From assembly GCA_002344965.1 (NCBI GenBank), contig DDUU01000029.1, positions 1 to 64,000 on the forward strand: DNA of 64,000 nt. Direction: 5' to 3'. The notes beneath the pieces were generated by a model. It searched no databases. It was not told where the DNA came from and saw nothing but the letters and a program-made list of their open reading frames with translations. Positions within the stretch are counted from its first letter, which is position 1. Each line of letters opens with the position of its first letter. This document shows, piece by piece, positions 35,673-45,063 of this stretch. The translations under genes were made by a program, and so were the position numbers. The DNA is from Candidatus Tepidiaquacellales bacterium UBA2330 (GTDB lineage: Bacteria > Bacteroidota > Ignavibacteria > Tepidaquicellales > Tepidaquicellaceae).

Positions 35673-35739
35673 AAAACCTGACAGGTTTTATTTAATTTAA
35701 GATTCCGTATCCCGAATCAGATAAAACCTGTCAGGTTTA
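35673..35739. repeat. Inverted pair of palindromic repeats (aaacctg-a/t-caggttt)
   Basis: The left unit aaaacctgacaggttttat (35673-35691) and the right unit ataaaacctgtcaggttt (35721-35738) are reverse complements over 18 bases, and each is itself a palindrome around one base. The 29-base spacer holds a smaller gattc/gaatc hairpin. It lies between two convergent genes. Palindromes of this kind are known as dispersed repeats in several bacterial phyla; the role here is unknown. Confidence 0.85.
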
Positions 35740-35825
35740 GCACAGCACTGCGCTACTCTAATTCAATACCTGCTTCATTTTCTTATCTCCCTTTTCTCTT
35801 TCCCTTTCAGCAGATTTTTCATCTG

Positions 35826-38231
35826 TCAAAATCCTACTTTTATTTCAGCAAATATGTTTCTCTCCGCTGCAGGTATCCAGTAAGGCGTTCCGAAACTTAC
35901 ATTCCCTGACATTTCATACTTTATATTAAAAACATTATTCATTTTCATATCCACCTGAATCATTGAAAACATTTTCTTAAGTTCTTTACTCTCAATTAGC
36001 GAAATGATATCAAGCGATATCCCGGCATTTATCACTGTATATGGCTCAATTACCTTATCTGTATAACCCGGCTGACTTCTCGCATCCGGATCCTTTCTCT
36101 CATTCTCCGAATTGTCAAGATACTGCTTTCCGATATGCATCAGACTTAAATACGCGCCTGTTCCTTTTAACGGATAAATTTCTGCCGAAAGATTTCCGAT
36201 CACTCCCGGCGTAAGAATTATTTTATTTCCGGAATAATCATTTCCGTAAATTATATTCCCCAGAGAGTCTGCTCCTGTGATCTCCCTGTATTCTTTAAAA
36301 TAATTTTCAGATAAGCTGAGATTTCCTGACAGTGTAAATCCTTTCATATACTTTGATTTAAATGGAGTGTGAACAAAATCAATCTCCACTCCTCTGTGCA
36401 CCGAACGACCGGCATTCCCGACTATGGGCTGTCCCACATTGTCAAGCTGACCGTTATTTACAATCTCGTTTTTAAAATCCATGTTATAAAAATTTATTCC
36501 TGCTCTCAGTATATCCGAGTTATATCCGAATCCGATTTCAATATCATTCATTTCTTCCGGCTTTATCAGTGGATCTTCATATATACCGTTTGCCGGATCT
36601 AATATCCTGAAATTCGGTCTGCTGTCCGGATCTTCAGCGTCATATATATCTTTTAGTCTCGGCTCGCGTTTTGCATATGAATAATTTACATACCCGCTGA
36701 ACCTGTCACTGAAGTTATAATTCAATCCCGTTCTCGGCGTAAAAAAATTATAACTGACCTTGAAGTTATAAGGCTTGAATCTGTCATTTGATAATTCATA
36801 TGTGTGATGAATATACTGCAGTCCGAGCATTGCATTCAGCTTATCAGTGACTCTGTAAATTTCATTAGCATAAACTGAGAAAGTTTTTTTACCGCCGTTA
36901 TAAAAATAATATAAATGGTTTGGCTGCGTTCCCTGCGGCAGTGCCTCGCCGAAAGTGACTTCGCCGAAATGCTCCGAATTATGAAATCTGACTTCCCCGC
37001 CCAGTACAGCTTTGCCTTTGTCTTTATTGTGCGAGATCTGAACTTTCGGGAACCATCCGTAAGTATTGTTATTCACAGTAAGCTTCGTAATCATATCGCT
37101 TCTTTCTATTTCATATCCTTTTCCCTGCTCAAAGTAAAATGATCCGTCCGCGTTTCTTCTGTAATAGGAAGATTTGAAAGTCGTTGTATCAGAAACAAAA
37201 AACGGATTTAATCTGAAATAGGAAAAATCATATCCGTAATCTACCGGAAATGAAGTATTAAAATAACCGTCGCCTCTTATATAACTCAGGGTATTCGAAA
37301 CGTAAAGATTTTTTGACGGCTGAATGTTAAACACCAGTTCATAATGCGGCTGAAAGTAATTGTCCGTCTCGTCAGGATAAGTCAGATAATTTATCCTTCT
37401 GTCTTTATTCTGATCACCGCTGATCTTTCCGTCAAGGGCGTCCCGGTCAACTCCCAAATATGCCAGATGATTTTTCACCGGACTTCCGAATAAGTTAAGT
37501 TTCAATACTGAATTCTTTCCGGTTATCTTTCCGGCGCTGAGAAAATATGAAAAGTGATCAGACCATGAGAGATCTCTGTATCCGTCAGTATTTATTTTTG
37601 TGAACTTTCCGTAAAATCCGAATCCGTTGCTTACATTACCTGATGAATATTCGAATGAATATTTTCTTGTATTAAAATCTCCGTATCCCGCTGTCAGATT
37701 CAAAAACTTTCTTTTAAAAAAATCTATTGTTTCAATATTAATTACTCCGCCGATTGCTGACGAACCATAAAGTCCCGTTCCGACGCCTCTCTGTATCTGA
37801 ATGCTTTCCACTGACGCAGCGAGATCCGAAATATCAACCCAGTAAACCTGATGATCTTCCGGATCATTTTGAGGAATTCCGTTTATCAATATTGAAAGTC
37901 TTCTCTGATCAAATCCTCTCAGTGTCAGATATGAATACCCGACATTTGCTCCCGATTCTGAATAAGAATTGATGCCGGTATACCCGTTTAAAAACATCGG
38001 TATATCCTGTACGCTGTATTTCTTTTCCACTTCGCTGCGCTCTATATTTTCAAAAGTTACAGGTGTGTATCTTTCTATTCCTTTCAGCGCATCCACCTCT
38101 ATAGTTTCGGTCTTAAACTCCAGAGAGTCAGTACCGTTTATGTCGGATTCCCTTTCCTGGGAAACTGCTGTTTGAAAACTGATTAATACTGAGACAGTCA
38201 GTATCATTGTAAAAAAACAAATCATTTTCAT
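35826..38231 (-). CDS. TonB-dependent outer-membrane receptor, TPP-riboswitch controlled (probable thiamine uptake)
   Basis: The 801-residue protein has a signal peptide (about 1-24), a plug domain (about 45-165, with LRGFDQRRLSILINGIPQND and VGTGLYGSSAIGGVINIET) and a beta-barrel ending in phenylalanine (AEIKVGF). Such receptors import substrates across the outer membrane using TonB energy. A TPP riboswitch with its own terminator precedes the gene, so expression should fall when thiamine pyrophosphate is plentiful. A thiamine or thiamine-precursor receptor is therefore the best guess, by analogy with Bacteroidota thiamine receptors. No inner-membrane transporter or thi gene is adjacent. Confidence 0.93.
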   Translation of the reverse strand: MKMICFFTMILTVSVLISFQTAVSQERESDINGTDSLEFKTETIEVDALKGIERYTPVTFENIERSEVEKKYSVQDIPMFLNGYTGINSYSESGANVGYSYLTLRGFDQRRLSILINGIPQNDPEDHQVYWVDISDLAASVESIQIQRGVGTGLYGSSAIGGVINIETIDFFKRKFLNLTAGYGDFNTRKYSFEYSSGNVSNGFGFYGKFTKINTDGYRDLSWSDHFSYFLSAGKITGKNSVLKLNLFGSPVKNHLAYLGVDRDALDGKISGDQNKDRRINYLTYPDETDNYFQPHYELVFNIQPSKNLYVSNTLSYIRGDGYFNTSFPVDYGYDFSYFRLNPFFVSDTTTFKSSYYRRNADGSFYFEQGKGYEIERSDMITKLTVNNNTYGWFPKVQISHNKDKGKAVLGGEVRFHNSEHFGEVTFGEALPQGTQPNHLYYFYNGGKKTFSVYANEIYRVTDKLNAMLGLQYIHHTYELSNDRFKPYNFKVSYNFFTPRTGLNYNFSDRFSGYVNYSYAKREPRLKDIYDAEDPDSRPNFRILDPANGIYEDPLIKPEEMNDIEIGFGYNSDILRAGINFYNMDFKNEIVNNGQLDNVGQPIVGNAGRSVHRGVEIDFVHTPFKSKYMKGFTLSGNLSLSENYFKEYREITGADSLGNIIYGNDYSGNKIILTPGVIGNLSAEIYPLKGTGAYLSLMHIGKQYLDNSENERKDPDARSQPGYTDKVIEPYTVINAGISLDIISLIESKELKKMFSMIQVDMKMNNVFNIKYEMSGNVSFGTPYWIPAAERNIFAEIKVGF

Positions 38232-38242
38232 TTTTTAGTATA

Positions 38243-38292
38243 ATAAAAAAACGCTTAAACCTTTTTGAACCCGGTAAAAAGATTTAAGCGTT
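38243..38292 (-). terminator. Expression-platform terminator of TPP riboswitch
   Basis: On the minus strand AACGCTTAAA (38292-38283) pairs with TTTAAGCGTT (38259-38250), followed by seven T residues, between the aptamer and the receptor start codon. This is the expected OFF-state terminator. Confidence 0.88.
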
Positions 38293-38305
38293 AAAAATTT
38301 TTTTG

Positions 38306-38386
38306 TATTTCCTTCGCCGGCATTATCCGTAGCAGGTTCGCGGGTTTGCTCTCAGCCTTCATCTTTTAAATGAAAGCACCCCGATA
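38306..38386 (-). promoter_or_regulatory. TPP (thi-box) riboswitch
   Basis: The minus strand carries the conserved parts in order: CGGGGTGC, a variable P3 hairpin (TTTCATTTAAAAGATGAA), GGCTGAGA, ACCCGCGAACCTG, GGATAATGCCGGCGAAGG. This is the TPP aptamer. It controls the TonB-dependent receptor gene through the downstream terminator. Confidence 0.96.
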
Positions 38387-38624
38387 TTGTATTAAAAGAA
38401 CTTCCGTAAATTAAAAATTCTTTTAAATTAATGAAAGGCTTTTATCTTTTTCTGATTATCAACTGATCCAAGCATTTATCAATTTTTCAGGGAAGTGTAT
38501 CATACATTATATTTTATAAAATCTGTTTTATTGCTCCGAATAAACTTTTAAGTATATTAGTTTGTAATTTTCTTTAAAGAATTATAAATTCCAATAATTT
38601 AATATTAACTTTAATAATAAAATT

Positions 38625-38948
38625 ATGAGTAACGATGATTCAACGCAGCAGTTTTTTTTAAACGAAGGTATCGAATATCAAAAAGATTCTGTTGTAAGTA
38701 AAACTTTGATTTCCAAAAAAAACGGAACCGTAACATTGTTTGCGTTTGACAAAGGTCAGGCATTGAGCGAACATACCGCACCGTTCGATGCAATGGCCGT
38801 TATAACAGAAGGTAAAGCCGGGATTATCCTCGGCGGTAAAAAATTCATTATGAAAAAAGATGAAACGGTAATCCTTCCGGCAAACATTCCTCATTCAGTA
38901 AATTCCGTTTCTCGTTTTAAGATGCTTCTGATTATGATCAGGTCATAG
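38625..38948 (+). CDS. Cupin domain protein
   Basis: The 107-residue protein is a single small cupin barrel. Motif 1 is reduced (LSEHTAPFDAMAVITEGKAGIILGG, with His in SEH and Glu in TEG), and motif 2 is VILPANIPHSVNSV with a histidine. These residues could bind a metal. Such small cupins are often sensors or enzymes of unknown substrate. It is cytoplasmic, with no signal peptide, and stands alone with an ATG start in a divergent position to the riboswitch-controlled receptor. Confidence 0.88.
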   Translation: MSNDDSTQQFFLNEGIEYQKDSVVSKTLISKKNGTVTLFAFDKGQALSEHTAPFDAMAVITEGKAGIILGGKKFIMKKDETVILPANIPHSVNSVSRFKMLLIMIRS

Positions 38949-39107
38949 AAATGATTTTCTCTTCATAAAGGTATTTTATGAATTAATAAATTTAAAATGA
39001 AATTCATATTGCTCAGTCTGTAATTCCATTTAATAAGTAGAATGTTTTTCCTGCATTAATTATTTTATTCCGAAATTCATCAGATCATTTTTTAATTTTT
39101 TTAATTA

Positions 39108-39935
39108 ATGAGCGGCATTAATCAGAAGCAGGATCTTTCTGCGCGCCGGAAAAAACTTTACGAAGTAATTTTTGAATCTGACACTCCTTCAGGCAGGTGG
39201 TTTGATATTATACTCATTGCAGTTATTTTGCTGAGTGTATTAACCGTAATGCTCGACAGCATACGCTCCGTAAAATCACAGTACGGCAGTCTGCTGTTTT
39301 ATGCTGAATGGATTTTTACGATTTTATTTACAATTGAATACATTTCGCGCCTTGTTTCCGTCAAAAGACCTCTCGCCTATGCGAAAAGTTTTTTTGGTAT
39401 AGTAGATCTTCTTGCCATACTTCCCACTTACATCAGTCTTTTTATCCCTGGCGGTCAGTATCTTATTGTAATTCGAATGCTGAGAATTCTCAGAATATTC
39501 AGAGTACTGAAACTTGTAAAATATGTTGGCGAGTCTAAAGTTATTTTACAGGCGTTAAAAGCAAGCCGCAGAAAAATTACAGTTTTCATTTTTGCTGTTC
39601 TTACTCTTGTTACAATTCTTGGTTCGCTGATGTATCTTATAGAAGGAGAGGAAAACGGGTTTACCAGTATTCCATTAAGCATTTACTGGGCGGTTGTTAC
39701 ATTAACTACAGTCGGTTACGGTGATCTGACGCCCCAGACTGTTTTAGGTCAGATGCTCTCAGTTGTTGTAATGTTACTCGGATATGCTATCATTGCTGTA
39801 CCAACCGGAATAGTAACAGTAGAAATGGCAAATGCAGTTAAGAAAAGAATTGGTGTCCGCAAATGCGCTAACTGCAGTTTAGATGACCATGACACAGATG
39901 CTTTGTATTGCAAAAATTGCGGGAGAATTTTGTAA
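39108..39935 (+). CDS. Voltage-gated potassium channel-like protein with zinc-ribbon tail
   Basis: The 275-residue membrane protein has six helices of Kv type. S4 (about 122-138) has arginines every third residue (RMLRILRIFRVLKL), the pore loop has the K+ selectivity filter TVGYGD (201-206), and S6 contains the PTGIV hinge. The C-terminus has Cys253-x2-Cys256 and Cys268-x2-Cys271, a zinc-ribbon pattern, in the cytoplasm. It would form a tetrameric K+-selective channel in the inner membrane. The role and gating signal are unknown. It is a single-gene unit or is followed by the SF0329-like gene 70 bases later. Confidence 0.92.
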   Translation: MSGINQKQDLSARRKKLYEVIFESDTPSGRWFDIILIAVILLSVLTVMLDSIRSVKSQYGSLLFYAEWIFTILFTIEYISRLVSVKRPLAYAKSFFGIVDLLAILPTYISLFIPGGQYLIVIRMLRILRIFRVLKLVKYVGESKVILQALKASRRKITVFIFAVLTLVTILGSLMYLIEGEENGFTSIPLSIYWAVVTLTTVGYGDLTPQTVLGQMLSVVVMLLGYAIIAVPTGIVTVEMANAVKKRIGVRKCANCSLDDHDTDALYCKNCGRIL

Positions 39936-40005
39936 CCGATAAAATACGGGTCATAAATTTAGAAAATATAATTATAATTTTTTCGGACTAATTTTAAATT
40001 GCAGT

Positions 40006-40476
40006 ATGAAGTGGAGTAAATTGAAAAAAACCATTGAGGATAATTTTGCGGAAAGCTTATCCGGTAGAGTGCGTATTTATGTTACAAGATATACTTCCGG
40101 AAGTTATTTTATGGTCCGGGGATGGATTACAATTGATAAAGAAGAAATAGCAAACTTTTCAACTCCGGATAATTACTCCAGGTTGGAATGGGATATGTCC
40201 GATATTGACAAACGAATTCCGGCGGAAGATAGGTCTGAAGGTAATGCTGTTGAGAAAGGCGAATTCTCACGCGCTGATTTTTTAAATGCCTGCTGGCAGT
40301 ATATAGGAATGAATATAAACGAATCTCTGAAAAGTGAAAATCCTGTTATCAGGGCTTTCGCCATGCTTGACAGAAGACTTGGTAAAAGAAGACTGAAATT
40401 AATTGACAAACAAAATCTTCATCCTCTTGTTTTGAAATGTCTGAGCTTACGTCTTGAGTGTGAAAGTATTTTGTAA
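40006..40476 (+). CDS. SF0329-like family protein of unknown function
   Basis: The 156-residue cytoplasmic protein starts MKWSKLKKTIEDNFAESLSGRV and has the pattern RIYVTRYTSG...RGWITIDKEEIANF, which I recall from the small SF0329 family of unknown function. The C-terminal half is helical (NPVIRAFAMLDRRLGKRRL). No catalytic motif is seen. It is read in the same direction as the K+ channel gene and the DUF4199 gene, with spacings of 70 and 95 bases, so an operon is possible but unproved. Confidence 0.7.
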   Translation: MKWSKLKKTIEDNFAESLSGRVRIYVTRYTSGSYFMVRGWITIDKEEIANFSTPDNYSRLEWDMSDIDKRIPAEDRSEGNAVEKGEFSRADFLNACWQYIGMNINESLKSENPVIRAFAMLDRRLGKRRLKLIDKQNLHPLVLKCLSLRLECESIL

Positions 40477-40571
40477 TTGCAGAATATTTATATAAAAAAA
40501 TTGCCTGCTTAATTCATCATGCAGATTAATAATTAATTTATTTTATTAAATTACTAACTAAATTTAGATTT

Positions 40572-41051
40572 ATGAAAAATTTGAAAATAGAAATTAAATG
40601 GGCTGTTATATTCATCATTATGATGCTGCTCTGGATGTTGCTCGAAAAGCTGGCGGGACTGCATGATGTGAATATTGACAAGCATGAAATTTATACTAAT
40701 TTTGTAGCTATACCTGCAGTTGCAGTTTATGTTTTTGCGTTACTGGATAAAAAGAAAAATTTTTACGGCGGTAATATGAGTTACATGCAGGGATTTAAAA
40801 CCGGACTGATCATTACTTTAATTGTCACAATCATCAGTCCGCTTTCTCAATACATTATAAACACTTTCATTACGCCGGATTATTTTTCAAATATAACTGC
40901 ATTTGCGGTAAAGGAAGGCAAAATGTCACAGGAAGAAGCTGAAAATTTTTTTAATCTTAAAAGTTACATTTTGCAGGGTCTTGTCGGAGCAGCAGTAATG
41001 GGAATAATTACAAGCGCCATTGTTGCTTTTTTTACTAAATCTAAATCCTGA
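40572..41051 (+). CDS. DUF4199 family membrane protein
   Basis: The 159-residue protein has four predicted membrane helices (about 9-27, 42-60, 78-100, 132-152) and the DUF4199 pattern KKNFYGGNMSYMQGFKTGLI in the second loop, together with MSQEEAENFF before the last helix. The family is common in Bacteroidota and has no known function. The ATG start is clear, preceded by an AT-rich leader. Confidence 0.87.
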   Translation: MKNLKIEIKWAVIFIIMMLLWMLLEKLAGLHDVNIDKHEIYTNFVAIPAVAVYVFALLDKKKNFYGGNMSYMQGFKTGLIITLIVTIISPLSQYIINTFITPDYFSNITAFAVKEGKMSQEEAENFFNLKSYILQGLVGAAVMGIITSAIVAFFTKSKS

Positions 41052-41209
41052 GTTTTTATTAGTTTTATATACTGATTAATTGTTTATGTCCGGTCTGAAC
41101 AAAGGGCTTTTACTAATCAGATGAAATAAGTATTTTGTTACTCCTAATTTAAACCTATAATTTATTCAGTAATAAAAACATTGAAGTGCAATTTCCTCAT
41201 TAATTTTAC

Positions 41210-42319
41210 ATGAAAAGAATAAAGTTTGTAAGTAACAACAACCAGCAGCATCTGTTCTCTACTACCGTCCGAAAAAATGTAAACGATTATTTCAGGGAAA
41301 ATAAAATTTCACCAAAAGGCAATTTGGCTCTGTTTATTCAGACCGGCGCAATGCTTGTGATTTATCTCCTCCCTTTTATATTAATATTAACTGTTCCGAT
41401 GAACGGTTGGGTGGCAGTACTTTTGTCAGCTATTATGGGCATTGGTATGGCCGGTGTCGGAATGTGTGTAATGCATGATGCTCTGCACGGTTCTTACTCA
41501 CAATATGACTGGGTGAATAAAATTCTCGGCGGTACAATGTATCTTTTAGGAAGTAATGTCTTTAACTGGAAAATTCAGCATAATATTTTACATCACGCAT
41601 ATACAAACATCGAAGGTTATGATCAGGATATTGCATCAAGAGGTCCGCTCAGAATGTCTGAACTTGCGCCGCTTCACAAAATTCATAAGTATCAGTATAT
41701 CCACGCTTTTTTATTATACGGATTTGTAACCATCTCCAAACTTATAAAAGACTTTTCACAGCTTATCGGATTCAATAAAGCCGGCTTAACAAAACAGCAC
41801 GCTCACAATCCTACTCATGAGTTAATTAAAATGGTGATTGTGAAAATAATTTACCTGTTTGTTTTTATCGGACTTCCGATATTACTGACTCCGTTTGCCT
41901 GGTGGCAGGTACTTCTCGGATTCTTTATAATGCACTGGACCGGCGGATGCATTTTGAGTACGATTTTTCAAATGGCTCATGTTGTCGAAGGAGCAGAGCA
42001 GCTGCATCCTAATAAAGACGGTAATATTGAGAATGATTGGATCGTTCATGAGCTTCGCACGACTTCAAACTTCGCAAGAAATAATCTTTTTCTGAACTGG
42101 TATATCGGAGGACTGAATTTTCAGATCGAACATCATCTGTTTCCTCATATTTGTCATATACATTACAGAAAGATTTCCCCCATAGTGGAAAAGACAGCTA
42201 AAGAATTCGGTTTCGAATATAATCTGAAGCCGAGCTTTATGAATGCACTCGGTTCGCATATAAGAAGACTCAAAGAACTTGGCATGCCGTCTCCTAAAAG
42301 TTTTGAGATCACTGCTTAG
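41210..42319 (+). CDS. Fatty acid desaturase (acyl-CoA/acyl-lipid desaturase)
   Basis: The 369-residue membrane protein has the three histidine boxes of diiron desaturases: HDALH (89-93), HNILHH (124-129) and QIEHH (305-309). The last is of the QxxHH type found in front-end and linoleoyl-CoA desaturases, but no cytochrome b5 domain is fused, so electrons must come from another carrier. It inserts double bonds into fatty acyl chains and would need oxygen, implying at least some aerobic or microaerobic life. Four membrane helices in two pairs lie between the boxes. It is a single-gene unit. The regiospecificity cannot be read from sequence. Confidence 0.92.
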   Translation: MKRIKFVSNNNQQHLFSTTVRKNVNDYFRENKISPKGNLALFIQTGAMLVIYLLPFILILTVPMNGWVAVLLSAIMGIGMAGVGMCVMHDALHGSYSQYDWVNKILGGTMYLLGSNVFNWKIQHNILHHAYTNIEGYDQDIASRGPLRMSELAPLHKIHKYQYIHAFLLYGFVTISKLIKDFSQLIGFNKAGLTKQHAHNPTHELIKMVIVKIIYLFVFIGLPILLTPFAWWQVLLGFFIMHWTGGCILSTIFQMAHVVEGAEQLHPNKDGNIENDWIVHELRTTSNFARNNLFLNWYIGGLNFQIEHHLFPHICHIHYRKISPIVEKTAKEFGFEYNLKPSFMNALGSHIRRLKELGMPSPKSFEITA

Positions 42320-42526
42320 AGTTAAAATACACTTCTTTGAATTCTTTATATTTTTTTTGCAAATAAATTTAAATTTTTGTTTCAGAAGTTTGTAAATTTA
42401 TTTTTCTGAAAAGTTCTGAACTGCTGCCATTTTTTAACATACTCACTCTAATATTTTTTCCGGAGTTATTCATTTAAAAAATTAATTTTAGTATCTTGAT
42501 AAACTAACTAATTAAAATTTAATAAA

Positions 42527-44028
42527 ATGAAACACACTACAGCTGTTTTATGTTTAATTTGTACTTTGATTTTTACCTGGCAATGCCGCTCTCAGGACAT
42601 AAGATCCTCTGAGGATTTTTCAGAAACTTCTTCCACATCAAATCTGAACGGTCAAAATGTGAATTCCGGATCGGGATTAATAAATCCGGATTCGCCTTCT
42701 CCTATAATTTTTATTTATGATGCCAGCGGATCTATGTGGGATCAGATCAGCGGAAAATCAAAAATGGAAATTGCTTCTGAAGTTCTGAAAAATTCTGTAA
42801 ACGGTCTTCCGGAAAATCAAAGAATCGGACTTGTCGCATATGGTCACAGAACTAAAGGAGATTGTGAAGATGTTGAGTTTTGGTAGATTCTGAAAACAGT
42901 TCAAAAGTTTTAGTAAATCAATCCATATCAAATATTAAACCTCTCGGTAATACACCGCTTGCTTTTTCTGTATTACAGGTAATAGATAATCTTAAAAATT
43001 CCAAAACCAAAGCAACTGTAATTCTTCTGACGGACGGAAATGAATCCTGTAACGGCGATCTGTGTGAAGTTGTAAAAGCCGCAAAAAAAGAAGGCATAGA
43101 TTTCAAACTCCACATTATTGGTTTCGGACTTAAGGAAAGTGATACGGAAAAGCTTGAATGTTCGGCTATCGCTGGCGACGGTCAATATTATGAAGCAGAT
43201 GATGCCGGCGCTTTGAGTGAAGTTTTAAATATGGCAACTGGAACTTCCGTAGATGAGCCGGCTGGAAATCTTTCTCTTTATACAATTGTAAATGGTAAAC
43301 CAGTTGACTGCTATATAAAAATTTTAGAACGCGGCTCTTCCACGATGCTAAAAGCAATTCGCACTTACGGTGATACTTCTTTCGTTTATTTACCGGCAGG
43401 AGTGTACGACATTGAAGTTAAACCACTTGAAGGTAGCGATGTTAATCCTTTGATAGTCAATGGCGTGGAAAGTTTTGAAGGTAAAGTAACTCATAGAACT
43501 ATAAGTTTCGATGGAAGTAAGTTAATTGTGAATTCTCTTAATAACGGTGAAGGCTGGGATGCGATTGTAAAAGTATATGAAAAAGATAACAATAAAAGTA
43601 TTGCTCAGTCGAGAACTTACGGAAAGAAAACACCGTTCGAATTAAATCCTGGCGTTTACGATATTACCATTCAGGCGATGGTAATCGAAGGTATTGACAT
43701 AATTCATACAATCGAGAATGTTGAAATAAAAGGTGGCGTCGAACAGAATATCGAACATAATTTTAAATCCGGAGTTGTTATGATCGGAGCTAAGAGCGGC
43801 AGCGAACTTGTAGACGCTACTGTAAATATTTCCGAGATCAATTCAAAAAAAAATATTGCAAACAGCCGGACATATGAAAGCTCCGGAAGTAACCCGGTTA
43901 AATTTGTTCTCAGTCCCGGTACTTACGAAATCATTATAACTGCTCTAGGAAAATTCAAAAATAAGAAAGAAGTAATTACCTTAACAGTTAAGGAAGGTGA
44001 AACGACAGAGAATATTTTAAATTTCTGA
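42527..44028 (+). pseudogene. vWA domain protein with PEGA-like repeats, interrupted by a frameshift
   Basis: Two reading frames together make one protein. The first (42527-42886) has a signal peptide with a possible lipobox (TWQC), and the start of a von Willebrand A domain with the MIDAS motif DASGSMW, up to GDCEDVEFW and a stop. The second frame (from 42880) begins LVDSENSSK and continues the same domain (LTDGNESC), then about three repeats like a PEGA or carboxypeptidase-regulatory fold, ending at 44028. One missing T in the run at 42878-42881 explains the shift; the site is not a classical slippery sequence. It may be a real pseudogene or a sequencing error. The intact protein would be surface exposed and bind a metal-dependent ligand. 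Confidence 0.8.
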
Positions 44029-44049
44029 ATTTAAAATTTTTTATTTTTA

Positions 44050-45006
44050 ATGAAAAATATTTTAAGACCGGGATCACTTTTACTTTATTTTCTTACATTC
44101 ATAGCTTTCCTTACCGGAGTAATGACTTTCGCAGGAATTTCTGATGCTGCCGCTAATCAGGAATTGGCATCAGGAGCAATTGTTTTTATGCACGGCGTTT
44201 TTTTTGCCGCTGCAGTTTTTTCTGTTTCCATTCTGATCTATTATTTACTTTCTGAAAAGTCAGTTAAATTTTTAAGTATCTTCGTTTCATTTTTTATTCT
44301 GATTATTGCCGGACTTAGTTACTGTAACTATAATGTAAGACAAAAAAGCAAAACCGAATTTCAGTTAGAAAGAAAATCTTCCGAAATTATTAATGCCGGA
44401 TTTACTCCGGTTTCTTTCGGTAAATCCAAAAATACTGACGGTTCAATCGGAATGGGTTTCTTTAAGCCTGATTTTGTAAATTTACCTGTTCTTTATTTTT
44501 TTTATGAAAATCCTTATGCCGGAGATCCGACAGATGAAATTCCCAAAAAAGACAGCATAACATTTTCACTGAAAAATTTCGGAACAATGGATATCTCTTA
44601 CGCTCCACCGTGGCTTGCGCCTGCTCATTTAAAACTTGACTACGATATATTGTATTTCAGAATAATGTATGTCTCATATAATTTTATTGAAATAAAAGTA
44701 AATGAATATGATGACCGGACAGCGTGGGTTAAAAAGGATGCAGGTGAAATATTTTACTGGCCCGAATTTTTACTAAAAGTACATTCGGTTGAATTTCTAA
44801 ATCCCGCTGAGCATAAAGTAAGAGTGAGACCTTTCAATTATTCAGACGAAGTAAGTTATAAATATGAATTTATGAAACCTGTAATAATTAATGATGAGTG
44901 GATGTATGTTGAACTATATGATGATGACTATAATCTCACCGGTAAAGGATGGCTGCAATGGAAAACCGGCGGCAAGCTGCTGATCAGTTATTCATTGCTC
45001 AGCTGA
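44050..45006 (+). CDS. Membrane protein of unknown function
   Basis: The 318-residue protein has three N-terminal hydrophobic segments (about 9-30, 42-64, 74-94) and then a soluble part of about 220 residues with many aromatic residues (YAPPWLAPAHLKLDYDILYF and YKYEFMKP). No family was recognised. It starts 21 bases after the vWA gene on the same strand, so the two are probably co-transcribed and may cooperate at the envelope. Confidence 0.72.
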   Translation: MKNILRPGSLLLYFLTFIAFLTGVMTFAGISDAAANQELASGAIVFMHGVFFAAAVFSVSILIYYLLSEKSVKFLSIFVSFFILIIAGLSYCNYNVRQKSKTEFQLERKSSEIINAGFTPVSFGKSKNTDGSIGMGFFKPDFVNLPVLYFFYENPYAGDPTDEIPKKDSITFSLKNFGTMDISYAPPWLAPAHLKLDYDILYFRIMYVSYNFIEIKVNEYDDRTAWVKKDAGEIFYWPEFLLKVHSVEFLNPAEHKVRVRPFNYSDEVSYKYEFMKPVIINDEWMYVELYDDDYNLTGKGWLQWKTGGKLLISYSLLS

Positions 45007-45063
45007 AATTTAAAAAAAAGTTATTTTTATTTTTAAATGCTTATATATTTAAACGCAGGCATT

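Noticed and set aside
42876..42886. Programmed -1 frameshift at GAGTTTTGG in the vWA gene.
   Set aside because: The site is not X-XXY-YYZ; a slip from TTT to GTT is not favoured and no downstream pseudoknot was seen, so a simple indel is preferred.
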